Positions 25,537-32,737 of a stretch of 64,000 nucleotides of DNA are shown here, piece by piece. How positions within the stretch are numbered: position 1 is the first letter of the stretch; each line of letters begins with the position of its first letter. The position numbers and the translations under genes are program-made. Under the pieces are notes generated by a model that did not search any database, was not told the DNA's origin, and saw only the letters and a list, made by a program, of their open reading frames with translations. The stretch comes from Halomonas urmiana (GTDB lineage: Bacteria > Pseudomonadota > Gammaproteobacteria > Pseudomonadales > Halomonadaceae). Where the stretch lies: NCBI RefSeq assembly GCF_005780185.1, contig NZ_VBUI01000003.1:62001-126000 (forward strand), given 5' to 3'.

Positions 25537-25725
25537 ATGGCCGATCACATCACCGAACCCGGCATTACCCAGCACCCGCATTGTCGGCGGGTGCGAATCC
25601 TTGATGGTGACACGCTGATCGCCGATTCCTGCAACGCCATCGAACTGCGCGAGTGCGGTTATTCACCGAGACAATTTGTTGCGAGTGCGAGTGCGAGTGT
25701 GGACATGTCTCAATCTTTTGGCTAA
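25537..25725 (+). pseudogene. DUF427 gene cut short next to the AT-rich insertion
   Basis: The frame reads ITQHPHCRRVRILDGDTLIADSCNAIELRECGYSPRQFV, clearly the N-terminal half of a DUF427 protein, then an Ala-Ser repeat (GCGAGT x3 in DNA) and VDMSQSFG before a stop. Intact members continue for at least 40 more residues. The reading frame ends at the boundary where base composition falls abruptly, so the incoming reverse-transcriptase segment probably removed or displaced the rest. Confidence 0.65.
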
Positions 25726-25785
25726 TTAGAGAATTTTATCTTGTCCCATAGTGCTTGTTTTTCTGGGCGAGGCAGATAGGGGATA

Positions 25786-27135
25786 TTGATGTTTGATCAG
25801 TCGTTCACTTCAAAAAACTTGGCAAGAATTTATCACTCTGAAAATAAGAGAGGTGTGAATGTTGCCGGGATGTTTTTCCCTGAAATACTTAAGGATTATG
25901 AAAAAATAAAAAGAGTTAGAAGGCTTGTTACGAAGCTTTTTGGTAGCAGGAGGCGTTATAGCAAAAGTACATTTGAAGCCCGAGTCTACAAGCTATATGA
26001 AATGAAAAGGGGGTTTGTCCTTAAAAAAAATGAAAAGATAGAGTTTTATTTGGAGAGTGTTGCACGACAAGTGAGTTCTAGGAGGTTTTCTTTCAAAATA
26101 AATAAGTTGGAATACTCAAAAAACGGGAAAGACGTTTATGTTACAAGTGGTGATGCAGTATCTTTTTTCGCAGAAAAGCAGATACAGAAAAATATTAAAT
26201 ACACTTATGGCGTAAAACAAGCAGATAGAGACATAATTGTTCCGCAACTAAGATCGGTTCTTGGTGATACATTCCCGAAATTTGTTATTAAAGCTGACAT
26301 TGACTCTTTTTATGAAAGCATTGATCAAGGGCTATTGATAAAAAAGCTCAACGAAAATCCAATCTTAAGTCTATCGACAAGAAAGCTTATCGCTCAGCTT
26401 CTGAGGGATTACAACAGCCTCACTGGGAAAGGTAAAGGAGTCCCAAGAGGTATAGGTATTAGTGCATATCTTTCTGAGCTTTATCTTAAGGATTTCGACA
26501 AAAAAGTCAGGGATATTGATAATCTTGTATATTACTCTAGGTATGTGGACGATATTGTCGTTGTTATTTCACCAAGCCCAGGTGAGACAGTCGAGGGATG
26601 TTTTAAAAAGTTGAGCGATTTAATAAAAAGTGACTTCCTGTCTCTTAATGAGTCTAAGTCTGAGCAATTTGACTATTCTGGGAAAGGGGTGACGTTTTCA
26701 TTTGATTATCTTGGCTATAAGTTCAGGAAAAATGGAAAGAACCTTTATTTGTCCATAAGTGATAAGAAAAAAGAAAAGTATATAGAGCGAATAAAGTCTT
26801 CGGTTGAGAGATACAAGAAAAATTCAGTGAAGCAGCCGCGGAAAGCTAAAAAAGAGTTTTTTATGAGGCTTAGATTCCTTACTGCAAACACAAGTCTTTC
26901 AAATAACAAAGGTAATGCAGTGGTTGGGATTTATAATACAAATAAGTGGGCAACCGACACTGGTTTCTTAGAGAGCTTGGATTCCTTTTTAGATGCGCAG
27001 ATAAAGACTATATCAGACAACTCTGTTAAAAAGAAAGCAAGGCATTTTAAATTCTCCGATGGCTTTTTGAGTAGGAAGTTTTGTCATTTTTCTCCGGCAG
27101 AATTTAAAACAATTGTTAAAGTATGGAGCTCATGA
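25786..27135 (+). CDS. drt3a: Reverse transcriptase of a DRT3-type antiphage system (first RT)
   Basis: A 449-residue reverse transcriptase. Palm motifs in order: motif A KADIDSFYESID (Asp171), motif B GKGVPRGIGISAYLSELYL, motif C YVDDIVVV (Tyr253-Asp256) and the following FDYLGYKF stretch. There is no group II intron maturase or retron-type context. It overlaps the next gene by 13 bp, and that gene is a second, longer RT. Two adjacent RTs of these sizes match defence-associated RT type 3 (UG3 plus UG8 with an ncRNA). The DNA is strongly AT-rich against the flanking GC-rich genes and uses AAA/ATA-type codons, a sign of transfer. Start has AGATAGGGG upstream. Both catalytic aspartates are intact, so polymerase activity is expected. 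Confidence 0.8.
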   Translation: MMFDQSFTSKNLARIYHSENKRGVNVAGMFFPEILKDYEKIKRVRRLVTKLFGSRRRYSKSTFEARVYKLYEMKRGFVLKKNEKIEFYLESVARQVSSRRFSFKINKLEYSKNGKDVYVTSGDAVSFFAEKQIQKNIKYTYGVKQADRDIIVPQLRSVLGDTFPKFVIKADIDSFYESIDQGLLIKKLNENPILSLSTRKLIAQLLRDYNSLTGKGKGVPRGIGISAYLSELYLKDFDKKVRDIDNLVYYSRYVDDIVVVISPSPGETVEGCFKKLSDLIKSDFLSLNESKSEQFDYSGKGVTFSFDYLGYKFRKNGKNLYLSISDKKKEKYIERIKSSVERYKKNSVKQPRKAKKEFFMRLRFLTANTSLSNNKGNAVVGIYNTNKWATDTGFLESLDSFLDAQIKTISDNSVKKKARHFKFSDGFLSRKFCHFSPAEFKTIVKVWSS

Positions 27136-29192
27136 GGAACATGATGAGGATTAACCTGAAAAAAGAGCGAGTGGTTTTGTCTGATCTCTTGCCTTATGAA
27201 ACTCCTATCACCTTTTCGAATCGTTTTTTTTATAAATTTTTGTTAGAGAGTAATGTAACAATTGACGGCAAGGTAATGAGGTGGAAATCTTCTACTAAAG
27301 AGGCTGAAGCCATAATTTGTTTGATCCTTGGCATAGAAAAAGAAGAGAAGGGAAAAATAAAAACCGTCAATGGGGTAAGGGAGTATGTGAATGAGAAAGC
27401 TCTTATAACTATACCTTTTAATTATGGTGTGAGCCATAAGGATAATTCCTTTAGGCTGCTTTCCGTTATGCATCCTAGAAACCAAGTTCAAGCAATTGGT
27501 TTTTACGAAAAATATAAAGAGTTGATCATATATTTTTCACAGATTTCTGAGTTTAGCTTACGCGCTCCCTCACGGATTGCAAGCAATAAGTATTTTAACG
27601 ATGAAGGGAAGAGCGGGTCAGTAATCTTGGCAAGAGCTTTGGACAAGGATGGAGATAAAGAATACAAGAGCCTAAAGTCTTTCTTTGGCTATAGAAAGAT
27701 AAACAACATTCATCAGTTTTTCGAGTCTGATGATTACCACGCTTGTGAGCAAAAATATAATAACATGGCTCAGCTTGATGTCTCTAAATGTTTTGATTCT
27801 ATTTACACGCATTCCATTGCCTGGGCTACTTTAGGTAGAGATATTGTAAAAAACAAAATAGCAACTAGTGGGAATGGTAGTCTCACGGATAGTTTTCCTG
27901 ATGATTTTGATAAGTTAATGCAAAAACAAAATTATAATGAGACAAATGGGATATTGGTTGGTCCTGAGTTGTCCAGAATTTTTGCAGAAATAATATTGCA
28001 GAGAGTTGATTATAATTTAAGGAAAAGACTTGGCTATATTGGCATTGAACATAGGCTGGATTACGAGGCTTTCAGATATGTCGATGACTACTTTGTTTTT
28101 TACAATGATGAGTCGACATATAATAGGATTGTTGATGAATTGGAAGCTTCCCTAAGCGAGTTTAAGCTTGGGTTAAATTCTGAAAAAGAGCTAGTCTACC
28201 ACAAGCCAATAATAACTGAGATAACAATAGCTAAAAAGAAAATATCTCAGCTGTTGACAGAAAAAGTAAAAATGGATAAGGAGGAGGTTGATAATCTGGG
28301 TGAGCATGGAGGCAAAGCTACTATTGGGAAGCTGAATATTCAATCTAAGTCTCTAATAACAGAATACAAAGCTATATTGTCAGAAAGTGGGGCTGAGTAC
28401 AAAAGCGTGATAAATTACACGTTAGCCATCATTGAGAACAATATAAAGAAAATATTCAAAGACTATGAGGGTGTGGAAAAAACAAAAAGTTCGTACAGAG
28501 GGCTTCTTAAGTCAGTCCACTCTGTTATAGATTTCTGTTTCTTTATATATTCAGTTTCACCTCGAGTAAATATCACAATAAAGCTAAGTCGTGTTTTGAA
28601 AGTTATTATAGACTTTTCTAGAACAAGCAATATTTCTGAAGATGACATGCATCAAGTTTTTAAGCGAATAGCCGATAATATATCATTCATTATAAGAAAA
28701 TATGAAACTAGTAATCATAAGCAGGTTGAGACTTTGTACCTTTTGACTTTGATGGCAGAGCTAGGTAAGGATTACTGGGTAGACGAGTCCTCTTTGATTA
28801 ATTATTTCGGCGGAAAGTATAGGTCTAAAAACACTATTTTCTTTGAAAATAAATTAAATTATTTCTCCATCACGGTTATGTTGTTTTATATTAAAGATAA
28901 AAAAAGGTACGAAAAAACCAGAAAGGCCTTGAAGGAAATAATTTTAAAGAAAATTAAGATGCATAAAAGCTCGTTGGGGAAAAATACGGAGTGTCTGCTT
29001 TTGGCTCTCGACTGTGTGTCATGTCCTTACCTTGATGAAGGTTTTAAGAGGAAGATACTCAGGCTCTATGAAATTCGAAGCAAAGTGTTGCAAGAAGATA
29101 TTATTAGCTATAAAGAGAATTGGTTTACCAAATGGAGGGGGTTTGAGTTCTCTAAGGAGCTTGACGCAAAGCAAAGCCAGGAGGTATATTGA
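27123..29192 (+). CDS. drt3b: Reverse transcriptase of a DRT3-type antiphage system (second RT)
   Basis: A 689-residue protein. The RT palm lies at about residues 210-380: motif A QLDVSKCFDSIYTHSIAW (Asp219), motif B NGILVGPELSRIFAEIIL, motif C FRYVDDYFVFYND (Asp321/Asp322). The following ~300 residues are a Lys/Ser/Leu-rich helical extension without a recognised nuclease or nitrilase motif. This layout fits the UG8-type RT of DRT3. The start is ambiguous: 27123 is used here, 27132 makes an ATGA overlap with the first RT, and 27144 has GAGG six bases upstream. Base composition is as AT-rich as its partner. In DRT3 the two RTs and an ncRNA act together against phage; that role is transferred by homology and layout. 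Confidence 0.8.
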   Translation: MELMRNMMRINLKKERVVLSDLLPYETPITFSNRFFYKFLLESNVTIDGKVMRWKSSTKEAEAIICLILGIEKEEKGKIKTVNGVREYVNEKALITIPFNYGVSHKDNSFRLLSVMHPRNQVQAIGFYEKYKELIIYFSQISEFSLRAPSRIASNKYFNDEGKSGSVILARALDKDGDKEYKSLKSFFGYRKINNIHQFFESDDYHACEQKYNNMAQLDVSKCFDSIYTHSIAWATLGRDIVKNKIATSGNGSLTDSFPDDFDKLMQKQNYNETNGILVGPELSRIFAEIILQRVDYNLRKRLGYIGIEHRLDYEAFRYVDDYFVFYNDESTYNRIVDELEASLSEFKLGLNSEKELVYHKPIITEITIAKKKISQLLTEKVKMDKEEVDNLGEHGGKATIGKLNIQSKSLITEYKAILSESGAEYKSVINYTLAIIENNIKKIFKDYEGVEKTKSSYRGLLKSVHSVIDFCFFIYSVSPRVNITIKLSRVLKVIIDFSRTSNISEDDMHQVFKRIADNISFIIRKYETSNHKQVETLYLLTLMAELGKDYWVDESSLINYFGGKYRSKNTIFFENKLNYFSITVMLFYIKDKKRYEKTRKALKEIILKKIKMHKSSLGKNTECLLLALDCVSCPYLDEGFKRKILRLYEIRSKVLQEDIISYKENWFTKWRGFEFSKELDAKQSQEVY

Positions 29193-29214
29193 TTTCGGCT
29201 TCGCATCACCCTAA

Positions 29215-29515
29215 CCGTCAATGGCTGTAGGCAGCTGTACACACTCGCGAGGCGCACCTCTCGTCCTATGCATGGAGAGCGGTGCAAGAGCAGCTTGGGG
29301 TGAGCTGCTCGCCTTCACTATTAATTCTTTAGAAACTGTTGTGTTTGATCCCTCTTGTTGCACAGTTTCTTAAATTAAATACTGAAGTTTATTTGTGGGC
29401 GAGCTCTGAAGTTGGTGATGACTTTGAGTTATCAGTGTTGGAGATACACACCTTTATTTTACAGGGCTGACTAAGCTTTTCGCACCTTGCTCGCGCTGCC
29501 TTTTTGTAATGCTGT
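29215..29515 (+). ncRNA. Candidate structured ncRNA of the DRT3-type system
   Basis: The 350 bp between the second RT and the IS hold no gene but several strong stems: GAGCAGCT (29288-29295) with AGCTGCTC (29303-29310), an 8-bp perfect stem with a 7-base loop; AGAAACTGT (29331-29339) with ACAGTTTCT (29362-29370), 9 bp; and a looser GCACC...GGTGC pairing just upstream. ACACAC occurs twice, at 29239-29244 and 29446-29451. DRT3 loci are known to encode an ncRNA, and I recall reports that its RTs make GT/AC-repeat DNA from an ACACAC template. TTTTT at 29501-29505 could mark the 3' end. Ends are estimates. Confidence 0.45.
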
Positions 29516-29588
29516 TTGATTTTGTATGCCTGGAATTACCCTATGCGTCAACGTAGTTGTCACCTAAACGGATTGAGAGGTGATCAAC

Positions 29589-30089
29589 GTGCGTTACCCC
29601 GCAGAGCGTAAGGAAGCCATCCTCAAGAAGATGGCGCCACCGATGAGCATGACCATCCCGGAACTGGCCGAACAGGAAGGCATCACCGCGACAACCCTCT
29701 ACAATTGGCGGAAACAGGCCAGAGCACGAGGACAGGTTTTGCCATCACGTTCCACCAAGCCCGATCACTGGACCAGCCAGGAGAAGTTCCAGATCGTCCT
29801 GGAGACGGCCCCGATGAACGAGGCCGAACTCAGCGCCTATTGCCGCGAGCGTGGGCTCTACCCCGAGCAGGTGGAGGCCTGGCGGGATGCCTGCATGAAC
29901 GCCAACGAGGACGCGGCAGCGCAGGCCAAACAGCACCGTCAGGCGCGCAAAGCGGAGCAGAAGCGGCTCCGCAAGCTGGAGCGCGAACTGCACCGCAAGG
30001 ACAAGGCCCTGGCTGAAACGGCGGCACTGCTGGCCCTATCAAAAAAAGCCGAGGCGATCTGGGGCACGACCAACGACGAGGACGACTGA
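29589..30089 (+). CDS. IS3-family transposase OrfA
   Basis: About 166 residues with a GTG start preceded by GAGAGG; GTG 29580 is an in-frame alternative. The first part is a helix-turn-helix (MTIPELAEQEGITATTLYNW), followed by a second HTH-like region (LSAYCRERGLYPEQVEAWRD) and a long basic coiled coil (KAEQKRLRKLERELHRKDKAL). It binds the IS ends and regulates the transposase. A run of seven A residues at 30041-30047 near the end is a slippery site: a -1 shift there enters the OrfB frame, which stays open to the OrfB stop, so an OrfAB fusion transposase is expected. Confidence 0.88.
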   Translation: MRYPAERKEAILKKMAPPMSMTIPELAEQEGITATTLYNWRKQARARGQVLPSRSTKPDHWTSQEKFQIVLETAPMNEAELSAYCRERGLYPEQVEAWRDACMNANEDAAAQAKQHRQARKAEQKRLRKLERELHRKDKALAETAALLALSKKAEAIWGTTNDEDD

Positions 30090-30115
30090 CCAGCCTCCCG
30101 GATCGCCAGCGCATC

Positions 30116-31147
30116 GTGACCCTGGTGCAAGACGCCCAGCGTGACGGTGCTCGGCTGGCCAAGGCCTGTCAGGTGATGGGCATCAATGTGCGGACCTACT
30201 ATCGCTGGGTCGCTGAGGGCGGGGTGACGGTGGATCGCCGCTCCGACGCCGACCGCCCGGAGCCGGCCAACAAGCTGTCTCCCGAAGAGCGAGAGGCGAT
30301 CGTGGCGCTGTGCAACGCCCCAGAGTATCGGAGCCGCCCTCCGGCCTTCATCGTGGCCGATCAGGCGGACAAGGGCCGCTACCTGGCCTCTGAGTCGACG
30401 ATGTACCGAGTGCTTCATGAATATGACCAGCAACACCACCGAGGCCGACAGCAGGCCCCACAGCGCAAGCGAACGCCGACCACGCACCAGGCCACGGCGC
30501 CTAACCGCTTGTGGTGCTGGGACATTTCGTGGTTGCCCGGTCCAGCACGAGGCACCTGGTGGTACCTGTATCTGATCATGGACGTCTTCAGCCGCAAGAT
30601 CGTTGGGCACGAGGTATACGAGACGGAGACCGGTGAGCTGGCGGCCGAGCTGATCCAGAAGGCCTGCTGGCGAGAGCACCTGACGGATCGTCACAAGCCC
30701 CTGATTCTGCATTCAGATAACGGCAGCCCGATGAAGGCGGCGACCTTCCTGGAGAAACTCTACGACTTGGGCATCACCCCGTCGTACAGCCGACCAAGGG
30801 TCAGCAATGACAACGCCTTCGCCGAGTCGGCCTTCAAGACGCTGAAGTACCGGCCGGGCTTCCCCATCGACGGTTTCGCGACCCTGACCGAGGCCCAGGA
30901 GTGGGTCCAGCAATTCACCGAGTGGTACAACCACGAGCACCGGCACAGCGCCCTTCGCTACGTCACGCCGAGCCAGCGTCATAACGGCGAGGCCAAAGGC
31001 ATCCTGGCGCAGCGCCGGGAGGTCTTCGAGGCGGCGAAGCAACGTCACCCGGAGCGCTGGTCGGGGGACATCCGGAAACTCAGCCTGCCAGAGGTAGTGC
31101 ACCTGAATCCCGAGAGGGACCCGGTGCCGCAAGCAGCAGGGTTTTAA
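30116..31147 (+). CDS. IS3-family transposase OrfB (DDE integrase domain)
   Basis: A 343-residue frame (GTG start) encoding the HTH_21-like N-terminal part (LAKACQVMGINVRTYYRWV) and the rve integrase core with all three catalytic residues: Asp in CWDISWLPG, Asp in HSDNGSPMKA, and Glu in NDNAFAESAFKTLKY, plus the usual YNHEHRHSAL C-terminal motif. It is most likely made as the OrfAB fusion by frameshifting at the A7 run (30041-30047), since its frame is open from there. Complete, so the element is probably autonomous. GC content is like the host chromosome and unlike the neighbouring RT genes. Confidence 0.9.
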   Translation: MTLVQDAQRDGARLAKACQVMGINVRTYYRWVAEGGVTVDRRSDADRPEPANKLSPEEREAIVALCNAPEYRSRPPAFIVADQADKGRYLASESTMYRVLHEYDQQHHRGRQQAPQRKRTPTTHQATAPNRLWCWDISWLPGPARGTWWYLYLIMDVFSRKIVGHEVYETETGELAAELIQKACWREHLTDRHKPLILHSDNGSPMKAATFLEKLYDLGITPSYSRPRVSNDNAFAESAFKTLKYRPGFPIDGFATLTEAQEWVQQFTEWYNHEHRHSALRYVTPSQRHNGEAKGILAQRREVFEAAKQRHPERWSGDIRKLSLPEVVHLNPERDPVPQAAGF

Positions 31148-31242
31148 AGAGCCGGAACCATTTCATATGCCAACTATGTTGACAGGCTCCGATTACCCTC
31201 GAATTATTTGTAATAAACAACAGGGCCGTGCATATCAATCCC

Positions 31243-31392
31243 CCAACCCCACTCACCCGCATCACTCTCCGCTGTGCCGCGTCCATCAGCTGGCCGCGGC
31301 CGGTTTCCACCAGCGTCAGCCAGTTGCGGGCGCGGGTGATGCCGGTGTAGGCCAGCTCCCGGGTGAGGATGGGATTCGGCGCGTCGGGCAGC
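31243..31392 (-). pseudogene. Duplicated 3' end of recD
   Basis: About 150 bp nearly identical to the 3' end of recD (compare 32749-32898), encoding LPDAPNPILTRELAYTGITR ... GRGQLMDAAQRRVMRVSG in frame. Only this C-terminal part exists. It lies on the far side of the diguanylate cyclase gene, so that gene is flanked by direct repeats. Confidence 0.8.
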
Positions 31393-31401
31393 CCCCATTC
31401 A

Positions 31402-32607
31402 TTACGCCTCTTCGCCGACGTCCTGATGAATCACGACCCGGTTCCTGCCTCCGTGCTTGCCGGCGTACAGGGCTCGGTCCGCCTGCTGGATCAGGGCGGG
31501 CAAATCGGTCGCTTCCTCGAGCACTCCGGCGATACCGATGGTGACGGTCACTCGGTGGTCGGGCACTTCCTCCCTCACCGGCAGCTCGGCGACCTTCTGC
31601 CGCAGCCGTTCCGCCACCGTTCGAGCGTCTTCCGGACCAGTGTCTGGCAGGGCCACGATGAATTCCTCGCCCCCGAAACGCCCGATCACGTCCTGGGGCC
31701 GAAGGGATCGCATGCAGGTCTCCGCGATCGTGGCCAGCACCCGATCGCCGTGGCTGTGCCCCCAGGTATCGTTGATGGCTTTGAAGTGATCCACGTCGAT
31801 CATCATCAGGCAGAAGGGCGACTTGCCAGACTGCGCTCGCTGCAGCAGGCCCTGGGCCCGCTCCATGAAATGACCGCGACTGTTCAGGCCCGTCAAGACA
31901 TCCCGTTCGGCGACCCGGCGCAGCTGGGCTTCCAGGGACTTCCGATGAGCGATTTCCTGGGTCATCTGCTGGTTCTGGACACGCTCTTCCTGCAGAAGCG
32001 CGTACTGCTGTCGCTGCAGCTTTTCCAGGCGCAGCAGGGCGAAGAAGCCCACGGCGTTGGTCATGATCAGCAGCAGCGATATGCGCAGTGCCACCACGGC
32101 GGAGGCGTCTGCCACCATCACCGCTGTGATCAGGAAGCCCAGGCTCAAATAAAGGCTCGCGATGGCGACGACGGACAGCAGGTTGGGGATCAGCAGGTAG
32201 AAGGCCATGAGGGCCACCGCCACCGCGGTGACTTGAGTCGCCAGGCTCTCGGGGCGCAGGGGCACGAGCAGGATGATGCCCGTCGCCAGTATCCAGAGGG
32301 GCAGGGCGTGCAGCCACACCTTGCGGCAATAGCCTCCCCAGCGTCCGAGCACGAAGGCCAGCGCCAGGCAGGACACCACCACCAGGATTCGCACGGTGAG
32401 CAACAGGTGGAACTCGGTGCCCGCGCCGACATAGTAGTAGTCGGAGACGGTAAACATGCCGAAGATCAGTGTCGCCACCAAGAGCGACAGCGAGGATTCG
32501 CGTCGCACCCTGGGCGCGATATCCCGGCGATACGTCGCTTCCCTGTCCGGCTCGTGAAACTGGCCGGTCAGGCGGTGCAACCTGCCTCTTGTGATGGATG
32601 ACAGCAC
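31402..32607 (-). CDS. Membrane-bound diguanylate cyclase (GGDEF domain)
   Basis: A 401-residue protein with a GTG start (GGAGAG upstream). The N-terminal half holds about six hydrophobic helices (for example SLSLLVATLIFGMFTVSDYYY, ILVVVSCLALAFVLG, AVALMAFYLLIPNLLSVVAI), then a short coiled linker, then a GGDEF domain from about residue 230: DVLTGLNSRGHFMERA, DVDHFKAINDTWGHSHGDRVL and the active-site RFGGEEFIVALP. An RxxD inhibitory site (RPQD) stands five residues before GGEEF, so product inhibition is expected. It makes cyclic di-GMP at the inner membrane; the signal sensed is unknown. It is bracketed by a duplicated recD 3' end, indicating recent insertion. Confidence 0.92.
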   Translation of the reverse strand: MLSSITRGRLHRLTGQFHEPDREATYRRDIAPRVRRESSLSLLVATLIFGMFTVSDYYYVGAGTEFHLLLTVRILVVVSCLALAFVLGRWGGYCRKVWLHALPLWILATGIILLVPLRPESLATQVTAVAVALMAFYLLIPNLLSVVAIASLYLSLGFLITAVMVADASAVVALRISLLLIMTNAVGFFALLRLEKLQRQQYALLQEERVQNQQMTQEIAHRKSLEAQLRRVAERDVLTGLNSRGHFMERAQGLLQRAQSGKSPFCLMMIDVDHFKAINDTWGHSHGDRVLATIAETCMRSLRPQDVIGRFGGEEFIVALPDTGPEDARTVAERLRQKVAELPVREEVPDHRVTVTIGIAGVLEEATDLPALIQQADRALYAGKHGGRNRVVIHQDVGEEA

Positions 32608-32737
32608 AGGGTGACTCTCCCGGTCCGGTGGTGATGAAGGCCTGTCCTTGGTTGGCGCTCGCGGCGAGCGCCCCTCCTGCTAGCCACACGCAATATAAGC
32701 CTTTAACGGTTAAGGTAAAACAGGCGTTCGCCAACGC

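Larger units (their letters stand above)
29544..31186 (+). mobile_element. IS3-family insertion sequence
   Basis: Two transposase frames flanked by imperfect inverted ends: GTCAACGTAGTTGTCA at 29547-29562 on the left, and on the right (31168-31183, minus strand) GTCAACATAGTTGGCA. An identical octamer ATTACCCT lies just outside both ends (29536-29543 and 31192-31199), possibly a target-site duplication or part of the target. The IS separates the AT-rich RT segment from the recD remnant. It appears intact and may still move. Confidence 0.8.

Noticed and set aside
25786..29192. Group II intron, retron or diversity-generating retroelement
   Set aside because: No maturase or endonuclease domain, no intron 5'/3' boundaries, no template/variable repeat pair, and two separate RTs instead of one.
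29014..29214. Plus-strand 66-residue frame overlapping the end of the second RT
   Set aside because: Out-of-frame shadow of the RT gene in AT-rich DNA with no start signal.
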